Shown here in pieces: positions 1 to 6,933 of a stretch of 10,028 nt of DNA. The stretch comes from Acidobacteriota bacterium (GTDB lineage Bacteria > Acidobacteriota > Vicinamibacteria > Marinacidobacterales > SMYC01), in assembly GCA_029263435.1 (NCBI GenBank), contig JAJCXL010000101.1, forward strand, positions 1-10,028, given 5' to 3'. Each line of letters opens with the position of its first letter. The first letter of the stretch is position 1. The notes beneath the pieces are model-generated. The model had not been told where the DNA came from, did not search any database, and worked only from the letters and a program-made list of their open reading frames with translations. The position numbers and the translations under genes are program-made.

Positions 1-542
1 CGGGCGGTGAAGGCCGCCATGTCCTCGAGCGCCTCGTTGCGCTCGCGGTAGTCGAGAAAGTCCGGATGGGAGAAGCCGCTGAAGCTGTTGCCTCCGGGTA
101 TCTCGGCGAAGACGTCGACCAGCGATTGCGGGTCGCCGACAGGGAGCGGCCGAAGCATGACCTCATTGACGAGTGAGAAGATCGCGGTGTTGGCGCCGAT
201 GCCGAGCGCCAGGGTCGCCACCACCACGGCGGTGAAGCCGGGCCGTTTGATCATGGTGCGCACAGCGAAGCGAATATCTTGAAACATGGTCTCACTGCTC
301 CTGACGGATCGCGGTCTTGGGTTGAGGACGGAGGGGCGCTTGTTCCATGCTCGCGCCCAAGCGATGGTTGCGGTGACGAGCGTGTCTCTGACCACGCGAT
401 AAACGAATCGGAGCCGACCCCAAACCGAGCTTTCGGCCTCCGCCCGCATTTCGCGGAACAGATCGACCATTTGCTCGTCGAACTCGTGTCGGAAGGCGCG
501 CGGGTAGAGCCGCAACAAGCGCCGGAACCAGCGATCGCTCAC
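1..542 (-). CDS. ADOP-family ABC transporter permease, N-terminal part (runs off left edge)
   Basis: This is an inner-membrane permease of the MacB/FtsX-like type in the ADOP group. Such proteins resemble the membrane part of efflux or lipoprotein-type ABC transporters but often lack an adjacent ATPase. The start is GTG at 542-540, overlapping the padR stop in a GTGA, so translation is probably coupled. The frame is open from there to base 1, giving 180 complete residues of a protein that is usually about 800-900 long. Residues 1-85 (beginning VSDRWFRRLLRLYPRAF) match the cytosolic 'permease prefix' region. Residues 86-134 are the typical MacB-like start: MFQDIRFAVRTM, then a membrane helix at about 103-130 containing LALGIGANTAIFSLVNEV, then LRPLP. 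The periplasmic domain begins next (FSHPDFLDYRERN). An ATG at 287 with an AGGAG ten bases upstream could be a second start that skips the prefix. The family call is firm; the transported substrate is unknown. Confidence 0.9.
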   Translation of the reverse strand, partial: MSDRWFRRLLRLYPRAFRHEFDEQMVDLFREMRAEAESSVWGRLRFVYRVVRDTLVTATIAWARAWNKRPSVLNPRPRSVRSSETMFQDIRFAVRTMIKRPGFTAVVVATLALGIGANTAIFSLVNEVMLRPLPVGDPQSLVDVFAEIPGGNSFSGFSHPDFLDYRERNEALEDMAAFTA

Positions 543-907
543 GAGATCGGCTTCGGGCGATCGATGAGATCGCTCTCGGTCGCGAAGCTGACGATATCCG
601 CGAGAATTGCAAGCTCGTGCTTGAGGACACCGCGCCCGAGTTTGGTGAGTCCATAAGAGCGTCTCCGCGAGTCCGTATGGCTCGCCTTCAACGCCGACTC
701 GACGAGTAGCCCGGCCTCTACCAATCGCTGAATGGCCCAGTACAAAGACCCCGGTCCGAGCTTGACCGAGCCGTTCGTCCGCTCCCTCACGGCCTTCATG
801 ATGGCGTATCCGTGACTGGGCTTATCCGCCACGGTGAGGAGGATGTGAAAGAAAGCCGGAGAAAGTGGGATCGGGGAGACTGTCTCGCTACGCGCTCGCT
901 TCTTCAT
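539..907 (-). CDS. PadR-family transcriptional regulator
   Basis: This is a 122-residue DNA-binding regulator, a normal length for short PadR proteins, acting as a dimer in the cytoplasm. After a short basic, disordered start, residues 13-85 form the PadR winged helix. Visible landmarks are LSPAFFHILLTVADKPSHGY (helix 1 and turn), MKAVRERTNGSVKLGPGSLY (recognition helix region; the GPGSLYWAIQRLVEAGLL block is the family hallmark) and the wing ending RRRSYGLTKLGRGVL. A C-terminal helix, about residues 94-113, would make the dimer contact. The stop TGA overlaps the GTG start of the permease, so the two form an operon. This padR-permease pairing is well known in Acidobacteriota. The start is the ATG at 905-907; there is no strong ribosome binding site before it. 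The operator-like palindrome just upstream suggests autorepression. The inducer is unknown. Confidence 0.95.
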   Translation of the reverse strand: MKKRARSETVSPIPLSPAFFHILLTVADKPSHGYAIMKAVRERTNGSVKLGPGSLYWAIQRLVEAGLLVESALKASHTDSRRRSYGLTKLGRGVLKHELAILADIVSFATESDLIDRPKPIS

Positions 908-923
908 AAGAGATGTTTCTTAG

Positions 924-951
924 AATAGCTTTAGTTATATCTAAATCTATT
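924..951. promoter_or_regulatory. Likely PadR operator: 28-bp near-perfect inverted repeat
   Basis: On the plus strand the arms are AATAGCTTTAG (924-934) and CTAAATCTATT (941-951), separated by TTATAT. Ten of eleven arm positions pair, and four of the six central bases are also symmetric. The site overlaps the last three bases of the -10 box and covers the expected transcription start of padR, the position from which a repressor would block RNA polymerase. It lies 17 bases upstream of the padR ATG. Autoregulation through a palindrome near the own promoter is common in PadR proteins. That this PadR binds this site is inference. Confidence 0.6.
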
Positions 952-977
952 ATAGTGTGCGCGGAGAAGTGGAGCAA
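949..977 (-). promoter_or_regulatory. Predicted promoter of the padR-permease operon
   Basis: Read on the minus strand, a perfect -10 box TATAAT lies at 954-949. It is preceded, with a 17-base spacer, by TTGCTC at 977-972 as a weak -35 box (TTG matched). Transcription would begin near 942, about 35 bases before the padR start codon. The surrounding 40 bases are AT-rich in an otherwise GC-rich window, which supports a control role. The -10 box is strong by inspection; the -35 is only half matched. Confidence 0.6.
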
Positions 978-1050
978 CGGGTGTCACGACATTGGCGGAC
1001 GCCGAGGCGCTCGCTCGTTCGCTTTCAGTTGTGGGTGGCCGGCGGAGGGT
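978..1050. other. Short intergenic stretch downstream of ettA, no clear signal
   Basis: Together with the padR promoter region this fills the 143-base gap between ettA and padR, which are read in the same direction. I see no hairpin followed by a run of U that would mark an intrinsic terminator for ettA, and no small open frame with a ribosome binding site. Any end of the upstream transcript here would have to be factor-dependent, or transcription may continue into padR. Confidence 0.4.
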
Positions 1051-2736
1051 CTACCCCATGGACAACTTCTTGTAGCGGATGGGGTGAGGGCTGTCGGCGT
1101 CTTTGCCTAGGCGTCTTTTGCGGTCGGCTTCGTACTCGGAGTAGTTGCCGTCGAACCACACCACTTGACTGTCGCCTTCGAAGGCCAGCATGTGCGTCGC
1201 GATACGATCGAGAAACCATCGATCATGGCTCACGACGAGCGCGGTGCCGCCGAATTCGAGGAGGGCTTCTTCCAGGGCTCTCAGCGTGTTGACGTCGAGA
1301 TCGTTGGTGGGCTCGTCCAGGAGCAGAAAATTCGCGCCTTCTTTGAGCATGCGCGCCAAGTGCACCCGGTTGCGCTCCCCTCCGGAGAGGCTTCCGACCT
1401 TCTTCTGTTGATCGGATCCGTTGAAGTTGAACCGGGACACATAGGCCCTTGATTGCACCTCGATCGATCCCAGTCGGATCAGGTCCTGCTCGTCCGAGAT
1501 CGTTTCCCAGACATTCTTGTCGGGATCCAGATCTCGATTCTGGTCGATGTAGCCGAGCCTTACCGTTTGCCCTACCCGAAGCTCTCCGGAGTCCGGGCCT
1601 TGCTTGCCAACGATCATCTCGAGCAGCGTCGTCTTGCCCGAGCCGTTCGCTCCGATGACGCCGACGATACCGCCGGGTGGGAGCTTGAACGTCAAGTCTT
1701 CTATGAGCACGCGGTCGTCGAAGCCCTTCCGAAGGTCGTCGGCCTCGAGCACGATGTCGCCTAGTCTGGGGCCGGGTGGAATAAAGATCTCGAGATCGGC
1801 TTGGGCGGACTCGTGCTCGTGCGACAAGAGCTCTTCGTAACGCGCGATGCGTGCTTTTCCTTTTGCGTGGCGTGCACGGGGCGCCATCTTTATCCACTCG
1901 AGCTCGTTCGCAAGCGTCTTCTGCCGCTTGGACACGGTCTTTTCTTCCTGAGCGAGTCGGGTCTGTTTCTGTTCGAGCCAGGACGAATAGTTGCCTTCGA
2001 AGGGGATTCCCTGACCGCGGTCGAGCTCCAAGATCCAGCCCGCGACGTTGTCGAGAAAATAGCGATCGTGCGTGACGGCGATGACCGTTCCTTGATAGCG
2101 GCTCAAGTGTTGCTCTAGCCACTGCACCGTCTCCGCGTCGAGGTGGTTCGTCGGCTCATCCAAAAGCAGGATGTCCGGCTCTTGAATCAGGAGGCGACAG
2201 AGCGCGACCCGGCGCTTTTCGCCCCCGGAGAGCTTGTCGACGATCGCGTCCGCCGGGGGGCAGCGCAGCGCGTTCATGGCAATCTCGAGCTCCGTTTCGA
2301 GCTCCCATCCATTCGCGGCTTCAATCTTCTCCTGAAGCTCGCCTTGTCTCGTCAAAAGCTCGTCCATCTGGTCCGCGGAGAGCTCCTCCGCGAAGCGCTC
2401 ATTGACGGCTTCATAGGCATCGAGCAAAGCGAGGATCTCTTTCCTGCCTTCTTGCACGATCTCCAGGACCGTCTTTCCGCTCGTGAGCTCGGGCTCTTGC
2501 TCGAGATAGCCGACGGAGTAGCCTTTGGAGTGGCTGATCTCTCCCAGGTAGTCCTTGTCCAGCCCGGCGATGATCCGAAGCAGGGTGCTTTTCCCCGAAC
2601 CGTTCAGCCCTAGCACGCCAATCTTCGCGCCGTAGAAAAACGACAGATAGATGTCTTTGAGTACTTGCCTTTTTGGGGGGTGCACTCGACCGACCCCCAC
2701 CAGGGAAAAAATGACTTGCTTATCGTTGTCCGGCAT
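1051..2736 (-). CDS. ettA: Energy-dependent translational throttle protein EttA (ABC-F ATPase)
   Basis: This soluble, ribosome-binding ABC-F protein acts in the E site next to P-site tRNA and gates the first elongation steps according to ATP/ADP level. At 561 residues it is close to E. coli EttA (555). First ATPase domain: Walker A GLNGSGKST (43-51), arm region about 92-140, signature LSGGEKRR (169-176), Walker B with catalytic E194 in LLLDEPTNHLD, and H-loop THDR from 222. The linker contacting tRNA is about 243-322 and includes ELEWIKMAPRARHAKGKAR and IPPGPRLGD, both very EttA-like. Second domain: Walker A GANGSGKTT (362-370), LSGGERNR (450-457), catalytic E475 in LLLDEPTNDLD, and SHDR from 503. 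All ATPase residues are intact. The start ATG sits six bases after the S9 peptidase stop, with GAGG overlapping that stop as a ribosome binding site, so it is probably co-transcribed. The EttA motifs set it apart from antibiotic-resistance ABC-F proteins. Confidence 0.96.
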   Translation of the reverse strand: MPDNDKQVIFSLVGVGRVHPPKRQVLKDIYLSFFYGAKIGVLGLNGSGKSTLLRIIAGLDKDYLGEISHSKGYSVGYLEQEPELTSGKTVLEIVQEGRKEILALLDAYEAVNERFAEELSADQMDELLTRQGELQEKIEAANGWELETELEIAMNALRCPPADAIVDKLSGGEKRRVALCRLLIQEPDILLLDEPTNHLDAETVQWLEQHLSRYQGTVIAVTHDRYFLDNVAGWILELDRGQGIPFEGNYSSWLEQKQTRLAQEEKTVSKRQKTLANELEWIKMAPRARHAKGKARIARYEELLSHEHESAQADLEIFIPPGPRLGDIVLEADDLRKGFDDRVLIEDLTFKLPPGGIVGVIGANGSGKTTLLEMIVGKQGPDSGELRVGQTVRLGYIDQNRDLDPDKNVWETISDEQDLIRLGSIEVQSRAYVSRFNFNGSDQQKKVGSLSGGERNRVHLARMLKEGANFLLLDEPTNDLDVNTLRALEEALLEFGGTALVVSHDRWFLDRIATHMLAFEGDSQVVWFDGNYSEYEADRKRRLGKDADSPHPIRYKKLSMG

Positions 2737-2742
2737 TTGGCC

Positions 2743-5148
2743 TCAATGAAGATGTGTTTGAAATAGGTCGAAGATCCGACGGTACTCGTCGAGCCAGCTC
2801 GAAGGCTCGCGGAAACCGTGGGCCTCGACGGGATAGATGGCCATTTCCCAGTCGGTTTTCTCGAGCTCGATCAATCGCTGCACCAGCCGAACCGAGTCTT
2901 TGAAGAACACGTTGTCGTCGAGCACCCCGTGGGCGATCAAAAGCGGCTTCGACAACCCTTCCGCAAATTCGAGCGGTGAGCTCTTTTCATACGCCTCGGG
3001 ATCCACGCTCGGGGTATTGAGAATCCGTGACGTGTAGGAGTGATTATAGTGCGCCCAGTCGGTGACGGGCCGGAGAGCGGCGCCGGCGGCGAACATATCG
3101 GGGTGTTTGAACATGGCCATGAACGTGATGAAGCCGCCATAGGAGCCTCCGTAGACTCCGATCCGCTCTCGGTCCACGTTCTCGTGGGAGGCGAGATAGG
3201 CGATCCCATCTTCGAGGTCCTCGAGCTCGGGGGTGCCCATCTGGCGGTAGATGGCGGTACGCCAATCGCGGCCGTAGCCGGCGGAAGCTCGGTAGTCCAT
3301 GTCGAGAACGACGAATCCGGAGCGGGTCAACAGAGTGTGAAACATGAACTCGCGAAAGTAGCCCGACCAACCAGCATGCGAGTTTTGGAGGTAGCCGGCG
3401 CCGTGCACGAAGACCACGGCGGGTCTCTTCTCTCCGGACGGTGACGACGGTTTCGGGCGATAGATCCGTGAGTAAATCGGACGGTCGTGATGCGTCGACG
3501 GGACCGCAACGATATCGGGCTGGATCCAATCGATGGCGGTGAAGGCCTCCGCGACCGTCTCGGTCAATCGAGCAGCGCTCGCCCCCGGGCGAGCGTCTTG
3601 GACGTAGAGCTCTGGAGGTCGAGTCGTCGTCGAGTGGACGAGCAACAATCGCGAGCCATCGGGCGAGAGTTGATAGTCGTTCATGCCCCCGAGGGTCGTG
3701 ACTTGCTCCGTTTTTCCGAGCTCCAGATCGTAGCGGTATATCTCGTAGGTCCCGGGATGCTCGACATTCGCCTTGTAATAAAGATAACGGCCATCGGGAC
3801 TCTCACTGACGTCGGAGACGACGAACTCGCCGTGGGTGAGACGTTTCGTGTCGCCCGTCGTTATCGGACGCAGGTAGAGTTGTGAGTAGCCGCTCGCCTC
3901 GGAGGTAAAAAAGATCGCCTCGGAGCTCGAGAGAAAACCGATCTCGTTCAAGCGCCAGTTGATCCACGCCTCGTCGGTGATTCTCTCGAGGGTCGTGAGC
4001 GACCCCGTCGCGAGGTCGACGCTTGCCATCCAACGGTCCTTGTTGTCGTGAGAGAAAATATTGAGCACGAGCTCGCGGCCATCGCGGCTCCACTGGATGC
4101 CCGCGAGAGCACTCTGATCGAAACCACTCGAGCCGACATAGATCGCGCGAGGTTTGGGCTCGTTCTCCTCCGTCTCTGAATCCGCGCCGTGGTCTTTGCG
4201 AATGGCGGCGAGCGGATCGTCGAGGATCCCGGGAAGGGAGGAAAACGATACCTCGTGCTTCTCGCGGGTCTCGAGATTCAATAGAAGCGCTCGCTCCGAT
4301 GACGGATCCCAGGTGCCGACGAGCGTTCGAACTTCTTGTGGATCCACGTAGCCGGAGTCGGTCACATAGTTCGGCATCCGGTCGGGAGTACCCTTTTCGC
4401 GAGATGTGTCGGAGACGAGGACGAACAGGTGCTTGCCCGAAGGAGACAGACTCGACGCTTTCAGCTCGACGTCCTCCCCCAGATAGAACGGACTCGGGAC
4501 TCGGGATGCATCTTCCGCGCGAGCTTTTCGCTCCCGCTCGCGCCTCGCGTCGTCTTTTTCTTTGGTCTCGCGCACGAAGTCGATGAGCCGGCGCTGCTGG
4601 TCTCTGAGGTAGTCCGGCGCCACCTCGGCATCGGGGTCCTTCCCGAAATCGAGCACCGCCGGTTGAGACGTGAGTCCCGTCTCTAGCTCGAGCTCGAAGA
4701 TGTCATCGCCTCGATAGAACACGACGCTCTGATCTCCGCTCATGAATCGGGGCGAGCTTTCGGTGGCTTCGGTGCGTGTCAGCTGTCGCACCGTATGATC
4801 GGCGACATTTCTTACGAAGAGGTCCCCGTTCCTGGCATATACCTTGAATCTTCGATCCGAGCTCCACTCACCACCGGCATGATCCGCAGTCGCTTTCGCG
4901 GCCTCGTCGACCCGGCGCACGTCGCCCGAAAGCGGCGCCACGACGAACAGTTGTCTTTCTTCCGACCCTTCGACCTTGCGCTCGAAGTAGATCGAGGTGC
5001 CGTCATCCGACCAATAAGGAGCTTCGGGTTGTCGGCCCAACCAGTCGGGATCGGCCATGATGCGCTCGAGGGTGAGCTCCTGGGTTTGAGACCAGCCCGC
5101 ACTCGAGCCGGCGAGGATGAGGAGGATTGCGGTCGACAGTCGGGACAT
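2743..5148 (-). CDS. Secreted S9 family serine peptidase (prolyl oligopeptidase / DPP IV-like)
   Basis: This 801-residue exported peptidase probably cleaves short peptides in the periplasm or outside the cell. The start ATG (5148-5146) is chosen because GGAG lies seven bases upstream and it begins directly with a signal peptide: MSRLST, then hydrophobic residues 7-18, with likely cleavage near residues 20-22. Residues about 30-550 form the beta-propeller, with repeated SPDG-type blades (YWSDDG, LSPSGK, WSRDGR, SPDGRYL, SPDGSRL). A highly charged helix interrupts it at 181-215, and an acidic loop at about 320-333. The alpha/beta-hydrolase domain starts near 575 (VVFVHGAGYLQN). The triad is complete: S669 in GGSYGG, D744 in HGVLDDNV, H777 in EAHGF. 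YTSRIL after the nucleophile resembles DPP IV relatives. Exact cleavage preference cannot be read; I could not locate the Glu pair that would prove dipeptidyl release. It heads a two-gene unit with ettA. Confidence 0.93.
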   Translation of the reverse strand: MSRLSTAILLILAGSSAGWSQTQELTLERIMADPDWLGRQPEAPYWSDDGTSIYFERKVEGSEERQLFVVAPLSGDVRRVDEAAKATADHAGGEWSSDRRFKVYARNGDLFVRNVADHTVRQLTRTEATESSPRFMSGDQSVVFYRGDDIFELELETGLTSQPAVLDFGKDPDAEVAPDYLRDQQRRLIDFVRETKEKDDARRERERKARAEDASRVPSPFYLGEDVELKASSLSPSGKHLFVLVSDTSREKGTPDRMPNYVTDSGYVDPQEVRTLVGTWDPSSERALLLNLETREKHEVSFSSLPGILDDPLAAIRKDHGADSETEENEPKPRAIYVGSSGFDQSALAGIQWSRDGRELVLNIFSHDNKDRWMASVDLATGSLTTLERITDEAWINWRLNEIGFLSSSEAIFFTSEASGYSQLYLRPITTGDTKRLTHGEFVVSDVSESPDGRYLYYKANVEHPGTYEIYRYDLELGKTEQVTTLGGMNDYQLSPDGSRLLLVHSTTTRPPELYVQDARPGASAARLTETVAEAFTAIDWIQPDIVAVPSTHHDRPIYSRIYRPKPSSPSGEKRPAVVFVHGAGYLQNSHAGWSGYFREFMFHTLLTRSGFVVLDMDYRASAGYGRDWRTAIYRQMGTPELEDLEDGIAYLASHENVDRERIGVYGGSYGGFITFMAMFKHPDMFAAGAALRPVTDWAHYNHSYTSRILNTPSVDPEAYEKSSPLEFAEGLSKPLLIAHGVLDDNVFFKDSVRLVQRLIELEKTDWEMAIYPVEAHGFREPSSWLDEYRRIFDLFQTHLH

Positions 5149-5221
5149 GCGGTTTCTCCGTCTCTTTAATGAGCCTGGAATCGTATACGATGCGGGGGAG
5201 AATCGGGAGGAGGCCCCGTTG
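5149..5221. promoter_or_regulatory. Divergent control region between peptidase and amidase, with 12-bp palindrome
   Basis: These 73 bases must hold the start signals of both the leftward peptidase-ettA unit and the rightward amidase. At 5180-5191 lies a perfect palindrome, ATCGTATACGAT. Being symmetric, it offers a TATACG or TACGAT -10-like box in both directions, but I find no good -35 match at 16-18 bases on either side. It may equally be a regulator site. Ribosome binding sites flank the region: GGAG for the peptidase (5159-5156) and GGGAGGAGG for the amidase (5205-5213). Confidence 0.4.
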
Positions 5222-6904
5222 ATGTTCGAGGACAAAGAGCCGGCACGTAGAATTTTTCTGTCGACCTTCGCTGCGGCGGGGTTGTCGTCGACACTGCTTC
5301 CCGGTGTCTTGTGGGCGCGCTTGCAAGAGACCTCCGACTCCGAAGTCAGCCTCACGATGATGCGAAGCTCAGCGCGGCTCGCAGGGCTCGACTTCGACGA
5401 GGAAGAGCTCGGCCTGATGGTCGAAGAGGTCAACAAGAACCTCGCGCACTACCGCGAGATGCGTGAGATCGAGATTCCGAACGACGTCCCGCCGGCGCTC
5501 TACTTCGACCCGGTCGTTCCTGGCATAGCGATCGATCGCCAATCGCGCCCGTTCGCGATGCGTCGGGAGACGCCGGCGCGTCCTGCGGATCTCGAAGAGG
5601 TCGCGTTTTGGCCCGTCACCCGTCTCGCTCCGTTGGTCGAGACGAAGCAAGTGCGCCCGTCGGAGCTGACCGAGATGTATCTCCGCCGGCTCGAGCGCTT
5701 CAACCCGCTCCTGAACTGCGTCGTGAACCTGACCGTCGACAGGGCGATGGAGCAGGCGCGACGGGCGGATGAGGAGATCGCTGCGGGCCGCTACCGTGGA
5801 GCTCTCCACGGCATTCCATGGGGCGCGAAAGACATCATCGCGGTCGCCGGCACGCCGACGACTTGGGGCGCGGCGCCGTTCGCGGATCGCGTGATCGACC
5901 ACGATGCGGCCGTCGTCGAGCGCTTGGATGAGGCGGGAGCGATACTCGTGGCCAAGCTCACCACGGGCGAGCTGGCCTTCGGGCACAACTGGTTCGGCGG
6001 CCGAACGAACAACCCCTGGAACCCGGACGAGGGGTCGAGTGGCTCGTCGGCGGGCTCGGGAGCGGCGACGGCAGCGGGGCTCGTCGGTTTTGCCGTCGGA
6101 ACCGACACGGGAGGCTCCATCCTCTCGCCAGCCGTGCGCTGCGGCGTGGCCGGGCTTCGCCCCACTTTCGGACGGGTGAGCCGATACGGGGTCATGGCAG
6201 CAGGTTTCAGTCTCGACAAGATTGGGCCGATGTGTCGAAGCGTCGAGGACTGCGCCGTCGTCCTCCATCACATGGCCGGAGCCGACCCTCGCGACCATGC
6301 GACAGCAGACGTACCTTTCAACTGGAACGGAGAGGCTGACGGAGGCGAGCTTCGGGTCGGATTCTTCGAAGCTGCTTTCGAAGAACAGGTGCCGGACGAG
6401 AATGCATCGACCCAGCGTCACGCGCGCCGCACCTTGGAGGAGCTACGCGAGATGGGCCACGTACTGCGGCCGGTCACGCTCCCTCAGAACCGGCTTTCCT
6501 ATTTCATCGAATATGTCGAGCGATCGGCGGGTTTCGACGCTTTCAAGCGCGAGCGACGAGACAAAGATCTCGTTCGCCAGCGTCATCGCGGAGAGCTTCG
6601 CGCCTCCCATCTCGTCCCCGGGGTCGAATATCTCCAAGCGAATCGTATCCGGCGCATGCTGATGGATGAGGTCGCGGCGATTTTCGCGGAGCTCGACGTG
6701 ATCGTTGCTCCGTGGCGCTCCATCAACCCACTCACCAGCATGACCGGGCACCCGGTAATCGCGGTTCCGAACGGCTACACTCCGGAAGGGACTCCGACCG
6801 GCATCGCGTTCGTCGGCCAGGTTCATGGTGAGGAGAAGCTCTTGCGAGCCGCTTCGGCCTATCAGCGGGCCACCGAGTATCACGAGCGCCACCCGTCTCT
6901 CTGA
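5222..6904 (+). CDS. Amidase-signature family hydrolase with Tat-type leader
   Basis: This 560-residue amide hydrolase has the Ser-cisSer-Lys mechanism. The start ATG at 5222 is preferred over upstream in-frame codons because a strong GGGAGGAGG ends eight bases before it and the leader then begins properly. Residues 8-30 read ARRIFLSTFAAAGLSSTLLPGV, a twin-arginine motif (R9 R10) and hydrophobic core, suggesting Tat export. Residues about 49-101 form a helical segment ending in IPNDVPPALYFDP that resembles the small GatC/AtzG proteins. The amidase domain follows, about 120-560: K203 in GIPWGAKD, cis-Ser S275 in GSSAGSG, nucleophile S299 in GTDTGGSI, then CGVAGLRPTFGRVSRYGV. The catalytic set is complete. 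The substrate is unknown, and the family includes aryl, aliphatic, peptide and nylon-oligomer amidases. GatA of the tRNA amidotransferase is unlikely given the leader and the absence of gatB. It diverges from the S9 peptidase gene. Confidence 0.92.
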   Translation: MFEDKEPARRIFLSTFAAAGLSSTLLPGVLWARLQETSDSEVSLTMMRSSARLAGLDFDEEELGLMVEEVNKNLAHYREMREIEIPNDVPPALYFDPVVPGIAIDRQSRPFAMRRETPARPADLEEVAFWPVTRLAPLVETKQVRPSELTEMYLRRLERFNPLLNCVVNLTVDRAMEQARRADEEIAAGRYRGALHGIPWGAKDIIAVAGTPTTWGAAPFADRVIDHDAAVVERLDEAGAILVAKLTTGELAFGHNWFGGRTNNPWNPDEGSSGSSAGSGAATAAGLVGFAVGTDTGGSILSPAVRCGVAGLRPTFGRVSRYGVMAAGFSLDKIGPMCRSVEDCAVVLHHMAGADPRDHATADVPFNWNGEADGGELRVGFFEAAFEEQVPDENASTQRHARRTLEELREMGHVLRPVTLPQNRLSYFIEYVERSAGFDAFKRERRDKDLVRQRHRGELRASHLVPGVEYLQANRIRRMLMDEVAAIFAELDVIVAPWRSINPLTSMTGHPVIAVPNGYTPEGTPTGIAFVGQVHGEEKLLRAASAYQRATEYHERHPSL

Positions 6905-6913
6905 CGGCTACGG

Positions 6914-6933
6914 GGTCTGACGGATCCCAGACC
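6914..6933. terminator. Possible stem-loop between convergent amidase and parA genes
   Basis: GGTCTG (6914-6919) pairs with CAGACC (6928-6933) around an eight-base loop. It sits in the 28-base gap between the two convergent genes and touches the last base of the parA stop codon. The six-pair stem could serve either direction. No U-run follows on either strand, so it is not a standard intrinsic terminator. Confidence 0.3.

Noticed and set aside
292..654. 120-codon minus-strand frame across the padR-permease junction
   Set aside because: Its translation is Ser/Arg-rich without motifs, while both padR and the permease prefix are recognisable in the other frames.
978..1050. Intrinsic terminator after ettA
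   Set aside because: Only short GC-rich pairings with tiny loops are seen and no T-run follows.
1223..2122. 299-codon frame overlapping ettA on the same strand in another frame
   Set aside because: Very Arg-rich translation with no motifs; the EttA frame carries all conserved ATPase motifs across the same bases.
1051..2736. Antibiotic-resistance type ABC-F protein
   Set aside because: Length, arm region and the linker sequence match EttA rather than the resistance ABC-F groups, and no resistance or mobile context is present.
5117..5221. Upstream extension of the amidase frame by 35 codons
   Set aside because: It would start inside the peptidase gene and place the twin-arginine leader internally; the strong GGGAGGAGG points to the ATG at 5222.
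5149..5436. Upstream extension of the S9 peptidase frame by 96 codons
   Set aside because: It would overlap the divergent amidase gene by over 200 bases, bury the signal peptide and skip the good GGAG ribosome binding site before the ATG at 5148.
5369..6421. 350-codon open frame antisense to the amidase
   Set aside because: Arg-rich, low-complexity translation with no recognisable domain; typical shadow frame opposite a GC-rich gene whose own motifs are intact.
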